From contig NZ_CP044065.1 of NCBI RefSeq assembly GCF_008693385.1, positions 372,001 to 436,000 of the forward strand: DNA of 64,000 nucleotides. The letters are read 5' to 3'. The DNA is from Cupriavidus pauculus. Lineage in GTDB: Bacteria; Pseudomonadota; Gammaproteobacteria; Burkholderiales; Burkholderiaceae. The position numbers and the translations under genes are program-made. Below, one piece after another: positions 35,506 through 44,439 of the stretch (position 1 is the stretch's first letter; each line of letters starts with the position of its first letter). The notes beneath the pieces were generated by a model, which saw only the letters and a list, made by a program, of their open reading frames with translations, did no database searches and had not been told where the DNA came from.

Positions 35506-36201
35506 TCAGAACGTTGCCGGTGAATTGACCCACAGGACGCGCGCGATACCCGTGCCCACGTTGCGATACCCATGCGCGACGTGGCTCGGGAAGTGGAACG
35601 CGTCCCCCGCCTGAATCACGTACGTCTCGTCGCCGAGCATCAGCTCGAGCGTGCCCTCCAGCACGTAGCCGACTTCTTCCCCCGCATGCACGATCTGCCC
35701 GTCGCTCGCCTCGCCGGGCGACACGATATGGATATTCGCCTGTAGCAGGCCGCCGCGCTGCGGCAGCACGAGCCGCTCCAGCGCGATGCCGCCCGCCCGG
35801 ATCACGTGCCGCTCGCCGGCGCGGCGGATCGGGCTGTCGAGCGGGGCCTCCTCGCTCGTGAGCGCGGCGATATTGGTATCGAGCGCGACCGCGAGCCGGT
35901 GCAGCATCGCGAGCGATGGCGTGGCCAGTCCGCGTTCGAGTTTCGAGAGCAGGCTCTCCGAACAGTCGGCCTTGCGCGCGACCTGCAGCAGCGTGAGGCC
36001 GGCCACGAGGCGCGCGTGCTTGAGTCGCAGGCCGAGCGTCGCGGTCGGGCTCGGTGCGGGCCCCGCTGTCGGCGCCCGCGACTTCCTTGCGGCGGGCTTG
36101 CGTGCCGGTGCGGATCCGGCCGTGGATTTCGCCGTGGATTTCGCCGTGGATTTGGCCGCGGATTTGGCCGCGGATGTCGGCGAGGGCTTAACGGTCGGCA
36201 T
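35506..36201 (-). CDS. XRE-family regulator with cupin domain
   Basis: 231 residues from ATG 36201. Residues 1-50 are an Ala/Lys/Ser-rich tail with repeated KSTA units. A helix-turn-helix follows (RLKHARLVAGLTLLQVARKADCSESLLSKLERG, about 55-90), then a C-terminal cupin (about 145-230, GEEVGYVLEGTLELMLGDETY, FHFPSHVAHGYRN). This PuuR/SutR-like plan senses a small molecule through the cupin. It is the last gene of the liv-amidase-hydrolase cluster and overlaps the hydrolase stop by 14 bases, so it probably controls that cluster. Confidence 0.9.
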   Translation of the reverse strand: MPTVKPSPTSAAKSAAKSTAKSTAKSTAGSAPARKPAARKSRAPTAGPAPSPTATLGLRLKHARLVAGLTLLQVARKADCSESLLSKLERGLATPSLAMLHRLAVALDTNIAALTSEEAPLDSPIRRAGERHVIRAGGIALERLVLPQRGGLLQANIHIVSPGEASDGQIVHAGEEVGYVLEGTLELMLGDETYVIQAGDAFHFPSHVAHGYRNVGTGIARVLWVNSPATF

Positions 36202-37516
36202 AGGCAAGCGCCGTCACGGTATAGGCAAGTGCCTGCGCGCCGAGCAGCAGCGACGGCGCGTCGGTGAACTCCGCCGCGTTGTGGCTGATGCCATTGCGGC
36301 TCGGCACGAAGATCATCGCGGTGGGGCAATGCCCCGCGAGGTACATCGCGTCGTGGAACGCCCCCGACGTCAGCCGCACCGGCGCGCCATGTCCCCCTTG
36401 CGCCAGCGCGCGCGTGCAGGCGGCCTCGACGAGCGTCTGCATCGCGGCCGGGAAATGCGTCGGCGCCTGCCGGAAGAACCCTTCGATCGTGATGTCCTGG
36501 CGCGGTGTGCGGACCTCGGCGATGGCCGCGTGCAATGCCTGCTCGAAGCGATCGAGCACGGCTTCATCGACGCAGCGCGCATCGACCGTGAAAGTGACGC
36601 TCCCGGGAATCGTGTTGACGGAATTCGGTGCCACCAGCCAGCGGCCCAGCGTCAGGCGCAACTGCGTGGCGGCCTCGGCCGCGGCATGGGCATAGAGCCG
36701 ATGCGCGAGCGAGACCGCGCGGGCCATGGCGTCGGCGCGCTCGTCCATCGGCGTGGTGCCCGCATGCGCCATCTGGCCCATGCAGGTCACGCGATACCAG
36801 CGTACGCTCTGGATGCCGGTGACGACGCCGAGCGGCACGTTCGCGCGCTCGAGCACGGGGCCCTGTTCGATATGCAGTTCGACGCAGGACGCCATCGGAC
36901 GCGCCATCGGCAGCACCGGTACGTCCGGCACCTCGGCAAGCGCGGCATCGAGTGCGTCGCCAAAGCGCACGCCGTCGCCATCGGCCGATGCACGGAAGCC
37001 GTCGAGCCGGGCCGGATCGACGAACGCGCTCGACCCCATGCAGCCCGGACCGAAGCGGCTGCCTTCCTCGTTGGTCCACGCCACGACCTCGATCGCACGC
37101 GGCGTGCGGATGCCCGCATCGTTGAGCGCGGCAATCACCTCGAGTCCCGCGATCACGCCATATGCGCCGTCGAGCTTGCCGCCCACGGGCTGGGTATCGG
37201 CATGGCTGCCGGTGAGGACCGGCGGCAGCGTGTCGTCGAGACCGGGCCGGCGGAAGAACAGGTTCGCGCACGCGTCGATGCCGACTTCGCAGCCGAGCGC
37301 GCGCGCACGATCGATCAGGTGGCGGCGCGCGGCGAGGTCGATGGGCGTCAGCGTCTGGCGCGATACGCCGCCGTCGTCGCGCGCCCCGAAGGCGGCGAGG
37401 TCGGCGATGGCGCGCTGCAGGCGGGCGTCATCGACGTGGTCCTGCGCGCGCGCGGCGGCGAGATCGGACGAGGCGCCGGTGCTGGCGGAGGAAGCGGGAA
37501 TGCGGGGGGAATTCAA
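36188..37516 (-). CDS. Zn-dependent amidohydrolase (N-carbamoyl-amino-acid / allantoate hydrolase family)
   Basis: 442 residues from TTG 37516, supported by GGAG seven bases upstream on the minus strand; no ATG is well placed. M20-type peptidase fold with metal ligands in GSHADTQPVGGKLDG, the glutamates in WTNEEGSRFG, and a dimer-domain His in GQMAHAGTTPMDERAD. Members hydrolyse N-carbamoyl amino acids, ureidoglycolate or allantoate, releasing ammonia and CO2. It lies between an amidase and the XRE regulator in a liv-transport cluster, suggesting breakdown of an imported ureide or amide. Exact substrate is not resolvable. Confidence 0.9.
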   Translation of the reverse strand: MNSPRIPASSASTGASSDLAAARAQDHVDDARLQRAIADLAAFGARDDGGVSRQTLTPIDLAARRHLIDRARALGCEVGIDACANLFFRRPGLDDTLPPVLTGSHADTQPVGGKLDGAYGVIAGLEVIAALNDAGIRTPRAIEVVAWTNEEGSRFGPGCMGSSAFVDPARLDGFRASADGDGVRFGDALDAALAEVPDVPVLPMARPMASCVELHIEQGPVLERANVPLGVVTGIQSVRWYRVTCMGQMAHAGTTPMDERADAMARAVSLAHRLYAHAAAEAATQLRLTLGRWLVAPNSVNTIPGSVTFTVDARCVDEAVLDRFEQALHAAIAEVRTPRQDITIEGFFRQAPTHFPAAMQTLVEAACTRALAQGGHGAPVRLTSGAFHDAMYLAGHCPTAMIFVPSRNGISHNAAEFTDAPSLLLGAQALAYTVTALAYADR

Positions 37517-37565
37517 GCCGGGACTCCGTGGGTGACGGTGAGGCGTGGTCGTGTCGGGGATGGCA

Positions 37566-38855
37566 TCAAAGGTCGTGCGCGAGCGCGCGCTCCAGCGCGT
37601 ACGCGGCGGATAGCGCGGCGGCATCGCCATGGGCTGGCGCGATGACCGTGACGCCGACCGGCATGCCCGTGGCGCCGACGCCCGTCGGCACGTGCACGCA
37701 CGGCACGCCGAGCAAGGTCCACATGCGATTGAACAGCGGATCGCCGGTGGCCTCGAGCCCGGCAGGCGCTTCACCGGGCGCGCTCGGGGCGACGATCACA
37801 TCGACCTGCGCGAACGTTTCGGCCAGCGCGCGCCGCACCTCGGCCGCATGCGCGCGCGCGGCGGCATGGCGCGTGCCCTCGAGCGCGTTGCCGCTGGCGA
37901 GCAGCGACGCAAATCCCGTGCTGAAGCCGTCCGCGTGCGCGCGCGCCTCGGGCGCAAAGGCGGCGGCCGCCTCGATCGCCATGATGTCGATCTGCGCCTG
38001 CGTCAGGTCGGCGGTGAAGGCCGGAATCGTCAGATCGGCGACCGTCGCGCCCGTGCGTTCGAACGCGCGCGCGGCGGTCTCGAACGCGCCGCGGCCGCTG
38101 GCATCGACGCGATCCCAGTGTGGCGTGCGGAACAGCCCCACACGGAGCGACCGCGGTGCCTGAGGCGTCAGCGGCAGCCGCGCGAGCGTACCGATAAAGA
38201 ACGCGGCATCGTCCACGCCGCGCGCGAGCACGCCGACGGTATCGAGGCTCGGCGCCAGCGGCTTGATGCCCGCGAGCGGCAGCGTGCCGTGCGTGGGTTT
38301 GTACCCGACCACGCCGCAGAACGCGGCCGGGCGGATGATCGACCCGGCGGTCTGGGTGCCGAAGGCCAGCGGCACCATGCCGGCGGCAACGGCCGCGGCG
38401 GATCCGCTCGACGAGCCGCCGGGCGTATGCGGGGCATCGGCGGGGGCACGCGGATTGCGCGTGGGCCCGGGCTGATAGGTTGCGAACTCGGTGGTCACGG
38501 TCTTGCCGAGGATCACCGCGCCCGCCTCGCGCGTGGCGGCCACGACGGCCGCGTCGTATTGCGGCCGATGGCCGGCGTAGATCGGCGAGCCATAGGCGGT
38601 CGGCAGATCGGCCGTGTCCATCAGGTCCTTCACGCCGACGGGCAGCCCGTGCAGCGCGCCCGTCACGGGACCCGCATCGAGCCGGCGCGCGGCCGCGAGC
38701 GCGCTGTCGGCATCGATCGCGGTCCAGGCACGCACATCGGGTTCGCGCGCCGCGATGCGGTCCAGGTGCGCGCGCACCACGTCCTCGGCGCGCAGTTCGC
38801 GCCGCGCGAGGCGGATGGCAAGCATGCGGGCGGGCAGGGTCAGCAGATCATCCAT
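37566..38855 (-). CDS. amidase (amidase-signature family)
   Basis: 429 residues. Amidase signature enzyme with catalytic Lys76 in LPVGVKDLMDT, the Gly/Ser loop GGSSSGSAAA (about 147-156) and nucleophile Ser172 in TQTAGSIIRPA. It hydrolyses a carboxylic amide to acid and ammonia in the cytoplasm. It follows the liv transporter genes and precedes the M20 hydrolase (49 bp), so the two enzymes probably act one after the other on one imported compound. GatA is ruled out because no gatB or gatC is nearby. Confidence 0.92.
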   Translation of the reverse strand: MDDLLTLPARMLAIRLARRELRAEDVVRAHLDRIAAREPDVRAWTAIDADSALAAARRLDAGPVTGALHGLPVGVKDLMDTADLPTAYGSPIYAGHRPQYDAAVVAATREAGAVILGKTVTTEFATYQPGPTRNPRAPADAPHTPGGSSSGSAAAVAAGMVPLAFGTQTAGSIIRPAAFCGVVGYKPTHGTLPLAGIKPLAPSLDTVGVLARGVDDAAFFIGTLARLPLTPQAPRSLRVGLFRTPHWDRVDASGRGAFETAARAFERTGATVADLTIPAFTADLTQAQIDIMAIEAAAAFAPEARAHADGFSTGFASLLASGNALEGTRHAAARAHAAEVRRALAETFAQVDVIVAPSAPGEAPAGLEATGDPLFNRMWTLLGVPCVHVPTGVGATGMPVGVTVIAPAHGDAAALSAAYALERALAHDL

Positions 38856-38883
38856 GGCGTTCCTCGTCTACGTTCCGTCAAAG

Positions 38884-38912
38884 CCGGTTCAGCCAAATCC
38901 GGTTCAGCCAAA
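38884..38912 (-). repeat. 15-bp direct repeat at the livF stop
   Basis: CCGGTTCAGCCAAA at 38884-38897 and again at 38899-38912, identical, period 15. The livF stop (TCA 38904-38906) lies in the second copy and the first copy repeats it in frame at 38889-38891. The repeat lies between livF and the amidase gene. Confidence 0.85.
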
Positions 38913-39611
38913 ATAAGCGGCGCGCACTTCATCGTTGCGCGAGAGCGCGTCGCAGGTATCGTGCGCGACCACGCGGCCCTGCGACAGCACGTAACCGTAG
39001 TGCGAGATCGCAAGCGTCTGGCGCGCATTCTGCTCCACGAGCAGCACCGTGATGCCGAGCTGGTTGATGCGCTCGATCACCTTGAAGTTTTCCTTCACGT
39101 ACAGCGGCGAGAGGCCGAGCGAAGGCTCGTCGATCACCAGCAGCCGCGGCTGCGCCATCAGGCCGCGGCCGATCGATACCATCGCCTGCTCCCCGCCGGA
39201 CATGGTACCCGCGAGCTGCTTCGCGCGCTCGCGCAGCCGCGGAAAGATCTCGTACACCTGCTCGAGCCGTTCCCGCACGCGCGGAGCATCCTTCTCCAGG
39301 AATGCCCCGAGCGCGAGATTCTCGGCCACGGTCATGCGCGGGAACACCTTGCGGCCTTCGGGAATGCAGGAGATGCCGCGCGCGATGATGTCGTGCGTGC
39401 GGCGGCCGGCCAGATCCTGCCCGTCCCACATGACCTGGCCCGCGCGCGGCGGCGTCAGGCCGAGAATCGCGCGAATGAGCGTGCTCTTGCCCGCGCCGTT
39501 GGCGCCGAGGATGCAGGTGATCTTCCCATCGGGCACGTCGATCGACACATCGTGCAGCACGTTGACCTTGTCGTATCCCGTGGTCAGTCCACGGACGCTG
39601 AGCGTGTTCAT
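38904..39611 (-). CDS. branched-chain-type ABC transporter ATPase LivF
   Basis: 235 residues. Walker A GANGAGKST (about 35-43), signature MSGGEQAMVSIGRGL, Walker B LLVIDEPSLGLSP. The LivF subfamily is clear. It forms the ATPase dimer with LivG. Its ATG overlaps the livG stop by 4 bases (ATGA). Cluster context makes the substrate more likely an amide or ureide than a branched-chain amino acid. Confidence 0.93.
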   Translation of the reverse strand: MNTLSVRGLTTGYDKVNVLHDVSIDVPDGKITCILGANGAGKSTLIRAILGLTPPRAGQVMWDGQDLAGRRTHDIIARGISCIPEGRKVFPRMTVAENLALGAFLEKDAPRVRERLEQVYEIFPRLRERAKQLAGTMSGGEQAMVSIGRGLMAQPRLLVIDEPSLGLSPLYVKENFKVIERINQLGITVLLVEQNARQTLAISHYGYVLSQGRVVAHDTCDALSRNDEVRAAYFG

Positions 39612-40390
39612 GCGGCATCCTCCCCGAGGTAGGCGGTCTGCACGGCCGGGTCCGCCGTGATTTCCGCGTAGGTCCCTTCGGCAATCTTGCGGCCGTAGTT
39701 GAGCACCACGCAGCGGTCGGTGATGCGTTCGATCACGTTCATCTCGTGTTCGATCAGCACGACGGTCAGGTTGCCGAGCTTCGCGCGCACATCGAGGATG
39801 TCGCGCATGAGCGCATGCGTCTCGTCGTGCGTCATGCCGGCGGACGGCTCGTCGAGCAGCAGCAGGCGCGGCTGGCTGATCAGCGCGCGGCAGACCTCGA
39901 TGCGGCGGCGGTCGATCATGCTGAACGTTTCCACCGGTTCGAACAGCCGCTCGGCCAGCGGCGGGCTGAAGATGCGCAACAGCCCGAGCACCTTCTCCAC
40001 GTACATGTCGTACTGCGCGCGGAACGCCTTGCGGCGCAGCAGATTGAACACGAGCCCGTGATCCATGCGCTGGTAGTCGCCGATGACGATATTGTCGAAC
40101 ACGGTCAGCGGCAGCGACAGGCGCGAACGCTGGAACGTGCGCGCGACCCCGGCGCGGTAGACCTCCTGCGGCGTCCTGCCGATGATATTGCTGCCGTCAT
40201 AGGCAATGGTGCCGCTGGTGGCCTTGTAGAGCCCGGTCAGGACATTGAAGAACGTGGTCTTGCCGGAGCCGTTGGGGCCGAGCAGGCCGAGCACCTCGCC
40301 CGTGCGGATGGACATGTTCAGGCCATCGAGCGCGGTCAGGCCGCCGAAGCGCATGGTGAGGTCGCGGACTTCCGCCAGGGTCTGGGTCAT
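39608..40390 (-). CDS. branched-chain-type ABC transporter ATPase LivG
   Basis: 260 residues from ATG 40390 (MTQTLAEVRDLTMRFGGLTA). Walker A GPNGSGKTT near residue 39, LivG-type insert, and Walker B LLLLDEPSAGMTHDE. The signature region reads FSMIDRRRIEVCRAL in place of the usual LSGGQQR, which is unusual and worth noting: the canonical SGG is replaced by SMID. The partner LivF keeps a normal signature. It overlaps livM and livF by 4 bases on each side. Confidence 0.92.
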   Translation of the reverse strand: MTQTLAEVRDLTMRFGGLTALDGLNMSIRTGEVLGLLGPNGSGKTTFFNVLTGLYKATSGTIAYDGSNIIGRTPQEVYRAGVARTFQRSRLSLPLTVFDNIVIGDYQRMDHGLVFNLLRRKAFRAQYDMYVEKVLGLLRIFSPPLAERLFEPVETFSMIDRRRIEVCRALISQPRLLLLDEPSAGMTHDETHALMRDILDVRAKLGNLTVVLIEHEMNVIERITDRCVVLNYGRKIAEGTYAEITADPAVQTAYLGEDAA

Positions 40391-41556
40391 TGCGATTCTC
40401 CTCGCGGCGCGCGCGCGCCGAAGAACAGCCGCGTGCGCCGCGGCAGCAGCCCGTCGGGGCGGAACAGCAAGATGACGATCACGAGCGCCGCGTAGAACAG
40501 GAAGCGGTACTCCTGGATGAACTGCAGCTTTTCGGGCAGGACGAGCACGATGATCGCGGCGGGGATGAGGCCCACCGCATTGCCGAGCCCGCCGAGAATC
40601 ACGATCGACAGCATCAGCAGCGAATCCGCGAACGTAAAGTTGTTCGGTGCGACGAAGCCTGTGACCATGCCGTACACGCTGCCCGCCACGCCGGCGAAGA
40701 AGTTGCCGAGCATGAAGGCCACGACCTTCCAGCGCGCGATATGCAGGCCGAAGGTCGCGGCCGCGGTCTCGTCCGTGCGCACGACATCCATGGCCAGGCC
40801 GACCCACGACCGCTCGAGCGACTTCACGAGCGCGAACACGCCCGCGCAGATGCCGAGGCTCAGCAGCGCGTAGCTCACGTAGAACGAGGCTTCCACGCCG
40901 AACAGCGTGAAGCCGTCGTTCCACGCATAGCCGAACGTCGTCATGCCAGGCACCTGCATGCCCTGCGGACCGCCGAGCACGTCGTTCACCTCGATGAACG
41001 TGCGGAACAGGATACCGAACGCGATGGTGACCAGTGCGGCGTAATGGCCGCGCGTGCGCAGCACGGGCGTGATCAGCAGCGAGCCCACGAGCGCCGCGAG
41101 CAGGCCCGAGATCACGATGATCAGCAGCTGCGGCAGGCCAGTATGCGTGGCGAGCACGGCGGTGGCGTAGCTGCCGATACCGAAGAACGCGGCGCCGGCG
41201 AAGTTGGCCACGCCGGAGAAGCCGAACTGCAGCGTGAGGCCCAGGCACGCGGTGGTGTAGAGCAGCACCGTGCAGACCATCAGCAGCGCGAAGTGCGTAT
41301 CGAAGAACGCGGCGATCAGCGCAAGCGCGCCGCCGAGCGCCCACAGCGCGGCCAGGCCCGGATGCCGGGCGCCGGCCTGCTCGATGGCGGCGATGGCGCC
41401 GACGCGGCGGCCGGCCAGCGTGGCCACCACGGCCACTGCCAGCAGCACGCCGACCGCGAGCTGCGATTCGGCATGCAGGAACGACCACAGGTACACCGTG
41501 AGCACGACGCTTGCCAGCGCGAGCACGGTCTTGGGGGAACGCAGGGATGTCCGCAT
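40387..41556 (-). CDS. branched-chain-type ABC transporter permease LivM
   Basis: 389 residues from ATG 41556; GTG 41574 in frame overlaps livH and is an alternative. About ten hydrophobic segments. The LivM text LTLQFGFSGVANFAGAAFFGIGSYA and GAMMGLxG-like loops are present. Inner-membrane half of the channel with LivH. Ends in a 4-base overlap with livG. Confidence 0.92.
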   Translation of the reverse strand: MRTSLRSPKTVLALASVVLTVYLWSFLHAESQLAVGVLLAVAVVATLAGRRVGAIAAIEQAGARHPGLAALWALGGALALIAAFFDTHFALLMVCTVLLYTTACLGLTLQFGFSGVANFAGAAFFGIGSYATAVLATHTGLPQLLIIVISGLLAALVGSLLITPVLRTRGHYAALVTIAFGILFRTFIEVNDVLGGPQGMQVPGMTTFGYAWNDGFTLFGVEASFYVSYALLSLGICAGVFALVKSLERSWVGLAMDVVRTDETAAATFGLHIARWKVVAFMLGNFFAGVAGSVYGMVTGFVAPNNFTFADSLLMLSIVILGGLGNAVGLIPAAIIVLVLPEKLQFIQEYRFLFYAALVIVILLFRPDGLLPRRTRLFFGARAPRGESQ

Positions 41557-41560
41557 GATG

Positions 41561-42490
41561 TCAGACCCGTTCACTGGATTTTTCGGCGATCAGCCCGGTG
41601 GGCTTCCACGCCATCAGCAGAATGACCGCGGCAAACGCGAACACGTCCTTGTACGCGCTCGGGATGTCGGGGACGAGCGCGGGCAGCAGCGCGCTGCCGA
41701 AGACCTGCAGCGCCGCGAACAGGAAGCCGCCGATGATGGCGCCGTAGATATTGCCGAGGCCGCCGAGGATGGCCGCGGCGAAGCCGATGACGCCGAGCAG
41801 CAGCCCGACGTTGAAGTTGATCTCGTTGTAATAGAGCCCGTTCATGACGCCGGCCAGCGCGGCCATCGACGAGCCCAGCGCGAAGGTCAGCAGCACCACG
41901 GCCTCGAAGTTGATGCCCATGAGCGTCGCGGTCTCGCCATCCTGCGCCACCGCGCGAATGGCCATGCCGAAGCGCGTGCGCGTGATGAGCAGATGCACGC
42001 CCGCGATGATGGCGATGCCCGTGCCCAGCAGGATCACGTTGTCCGCGCGCAGTGCAAAGCCGCCGAGGTCGATCGACGCGGTGGGCAGCAGCGGCGGAAA
42101 CGGCTTGGGGTTCGAGCCGTCGGGATAGAACAGCCGCACGCATTCGCGCAGCACGGTGCCCAGCATCAGCGTGGCCAGCAGCGTATTGAGCGGCGGCGCC
42201 TTGCGCAGCGGCAGGATCAGGAAGCGCGCGATCACGGCGCCGAGCAGACCGGTCACGCAGACCGCGCAGACGACCACGGCCAGCAACTGCAGCCATGGCG
42301 CATCGATGTGCAGCATCACCATGCCGGCCGATGCGGCCAGGCCCGCGAACGCGCCGACCATCAGCGTGTCGCCGTGCGAAAACTTGATGACGTCGAGCAC
42401 GCCGAAGAACAGCGTGAAGCCAACGGCGACCATTGCGTAGATCATGCCGAGCATCAGGCCGTTGAACACGTATTGGGCAATCAGGCTCAT
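41561..42490 (-). CDS. branched-chain-type ABC transporter permease LivH
   Basis: 309 residues, eight or so membrane segments. Family text includes NGLMLGMIYAMVAVGFTLFF at the start and KFSHGDTLMVGAF. It forms the inner-membrane channel with LivM. It starts 48 bases after the binding-protein stop. Confidence 0.93.
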   Translation of the reverse strand: MSLIAQYVFNGLMLGMIYAMVAVGFTLFFGVLDVIKFSHGDTLMVGAFAGLAASAGMVMLHIDAPWLQLLAVVVCAVCVTGLLGAVIARFLILPLRKAPPLNTLLATLMLGTVLRECVRLFYPDGSNPKPFPPLLPTASIDLGGFALRADNVILLGTGIAIIAGVHLLITRTRFGMAIRAVAQDGETATLMGINFEAVVLLTFALGSSMAALAGVMNGLYYNEINFNVGLLLGVIGFAAAILGGLGNIYGAIIGGFLFAALQVFGSALLPALVPDIPSAYKDVFAFAAVILLMAWKPTGLIAEKSSERV

Positions 42491-42538
42491 CGGAATTCCG
42501 GTGGGGTGGGGCGGCGCAAGGCCGCCCGGTGGATCGAT

Positions 42539-43714
42539 TTACAGGCCGGCGAGCTTCTTCTTGCCTTTGCCGTAGCTGCTGTCTTCCCAGATCACCCACT
42601 TGCCGTCCTCGACGACATACTTGGTGACCAGCGGCACCACGTTCTGGCGATGGTCGTCGAACGTGACCTTGCCGATGACCGTGTCCGCGTCGCGCGTGCC
42701 GTTGAGCACGTCACGCACCTTCTTGCGGTCCGGGCCGACCTTCTCGATGGCATCGATGATCAGGTTCGTCGCGGCGAACGCGAACACGCCATAGGCCTCG
42801 GGCGGCTCGCCGTACTTCTGCTGCTGGTACTTGCCCGTGAAGAACAGGCCGCCGGGCAGCTTCTCCCACGGGGCGCCTTCGATGAATGCGAGCGAGCCTT
42901 CGGACAGCTGCTTGCCCGTGCCTTCAATATACGCATCGGACTTGATGCCGGAGGTGCCTTCGAACTGCGCCTTGATGCCGAGCTTCTCCATCTGCGTGCG
43001 GATGCGCACGCCGAGCGGCGTCAGGCCGCCGAAGTAGACGACGTCGGGCTTGAGCTCGCGGATCTTGGTCAGCTCGCTCGTGAAGTCCTGCTGGTCGGCG
43101 GTCACGCCGAACGTGCCGACGACGGTGCCGCCGTCGCGCTTCAGGAATTCGCTGAAGTACTTGTTGTGGCCCTTGCCGTAATCGGTGGTGTCATGAATGA
43201 TCGCCCACTTCTTGTAGCCGAGGCCCGTCATGAACTTGGCGGCCACTTCGCTCTGGTTGATCATCGTGCCGTTGACACGATGGATCTCCTTGAAGTTGTT
43301 GCCGTACGTGATGTCTGGCAGCACCGCGCCCCAGACCACCACGGGCAGGCCGAAGCGGTTGTAGACGCCCACCGTGCCCATCGCCACCGCGGAGCAGAAA
43401 TGCGTGACGCCGGCCACGATGCCGCGGTCCGCGCTGATCTTGGTGGCCACCTGCACGCCGACGTTGGGCTTGCACTCGTCGTCCTGCGTCACGAGTTCGT
43501 AGGTGTATTTGGTCTGTGGATCGGCATTGCGCAGCTTCACCGCGAGGTCCGCCGAGTTGCGGCCTCCCAGGCCGATCGACGACACGCCGCCCGTGAGCGG
43601 CCCGACGAACGCGATCTTGACGACTTCCTTGGCCGACACCGGCATCGACGCGATGGCCAGTGCCACCGACGTACCCAGCATCGCCGCCGCAACTCCGTAT
43701 TGAATCTTTCGCAC
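42539..43714 (-). CDS. branched-chain-type ABC transporter substrate-binding protein
   Basis: 391 residues from GTG 43714, which has AAGGGGAG six to thirteen bases upstream on the minus strand; the frame extends to 43771 but lacks support. A signal peptide is cleaved after VSA near residue 27. The mature type I binding fold starts with VVKIAFVGPLTGGVSSIGLGG and includes YNRFGLPVVVWGAVLP. First gene of the liv cluster. Substrate unknown; the downstream amidase and hydrolase point to an amide or ureide. Confidence 0.92.
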   Translation of the reverse strand: MRKIQYGVAAAMLGTSVALAIASMPVSAKEVVKIAFVGPLTGGVSSIGLGGRNSADLAVKLRNADPQTKYTYELVTQDDECKPNVGVQVATKISADRGIVAGVTHFCSAVAMGTVGVYNRFGLPVVVWGAVLPDITYGNNFKEIHRVNGTMINQSEVAAKFMTGLGYKKWAIIHDTTDYGKGHNKYFSEFLKRDGGTVVGTFGVTADQQDFTSELTKIRELKPDVVYFGGLTPLGVRIRTQMEKLGIKAQFEGTSGIKSDAYIEGTGKQLSEGSLAFIEGAPWEKLPGGLFFTGKYQQQKYGEPPEAYGVFAFAATNLIIDAIEKVGPDRKKVRDVLNGTRDADTVIGKVTFDDHRQNVVPLVTKYVVEDGKWVIWEDSSYGKGKKKLAGL

Positions 43715-43741
43715 GCTGCTCCCCTTGATCGAGAATGGACT

Positions 43742-43796
43742 CAAGCGACTTGCGCTGAAGTACAGGGACATTCAAGGCATTCAAGTCACTTGAATG
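43742..43796 (-). promoter_or_regulatory. paired inverted repeats upstream of the liv cluster
   Basis: Two inverted repeats share the plan TCAAG-N3-CTTG. One is CAAG-CGA-CTTG (43742-43752). The other is a perfect CATTCAAG-TCA-CTTGAATG (43778-43796). CATTCAAG occurs once more as a direct copy at 43769-43776. The centres are about 40 bp apart, near four helical turns. They lie just upstream of the livK start and are candidate operators for the cluster regulator. Confidence 0.55.
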
Positions 43797-44010
43797 GCAG
43801 GGGTCGCAACAAGCGTGCCACGCGGTCGCCCGCGTTTTGCACCATGTTCTGCACGCATGCGACGCGCGCGCAGTGCAGCGCGCACCAGTCTCGGGCAGAC
43901 ACCTATCCACATCGCCTGCGTGGCAGTTTGTGTCGGACGCGTCCGATCGCGCAGCATGGACCTATGCTGTCGTGCGCCCTCGTTCAATCCAATGCAAGGA
44001 GAACGTTCCG

Positions 44011-44439
44011 ATGTTCGATATGAGCAAGAGGCTGACGCTGGCAAAACAGCTGGCAAAACAGCTGGCAAAACAGCTGGCAACGCGGCAGTTGTGCCGGCTG
44101 GCGGCGGCCATGGTGCTGTCGTGCGCTGGGCCCGCCGTGCCGGCATTCGCGGGCGTGGACGTGAATACGGCCACCGAGGCCGCGCTGACCGATGTGCGCG
44201 GCATTGGCCCGGCCATGGCGCGGCGCATCGTCGAGGCGCGCGCGCAGGGCGGGGCCTTTCGCGATGCCGACGACCTCGTGGACCGCGTGGCCGGTGTGGG
44301 GCCGAAGTCCGCGGCGAACCTGCAGGCCGCGGGACTGACCTTCGGCAAGACCGGCGCGGCGCCACCGGGGAAGGGTGCGGCAAGGAGCGAAGGGAGGAGC
44401 GACGGGAGGGGCGGGACCTCGGCCGCCGGCAAGCGCTGA
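44011..44439 (+). CDS. small exported ComEA-like helix-hairpin-helix protein
   Basis: 142 residues from ATG 44011, with AAGGAGAA 7-14 bases upstream; the frame is open earlier but without an RBS. Residues 9-23 hold LAKQ repeated three to four times, before a hydrophobic signal segment (LAAAMVLSCAGPAVPAFAG). The mature part has the ComEA HhH core VDVNTATEAALTDVRGIGPAMARRIVEAR (about 50-80) and a second hairpin with VAGVGPKSAANL. The tail is Gly/Arg/Ser-rich and basic. Such proteins bind DNA in the periplasm during uptake; other competence genes are not nearby. Confidence 0.85.
   Translation: MFDMSKRLTLAKQLAKQLAKQLATRQLCRLAAAMVLSCAGPAVPAFAGVDVNTATEAALTDVRGIGPAMARRIVEARAQGGAFRDADDLVDRVAGVGPKSAANLQAAGLTFGKTGAAPPGKGAARSEGRSDGRGGTSAAGKR

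Noticed and set aside
37566..38855. GatA subunit of the tRNA amidotransferase
   Set aside because: No gatB or gatC nearby and the gene lies in a transport-catabolic cluster.
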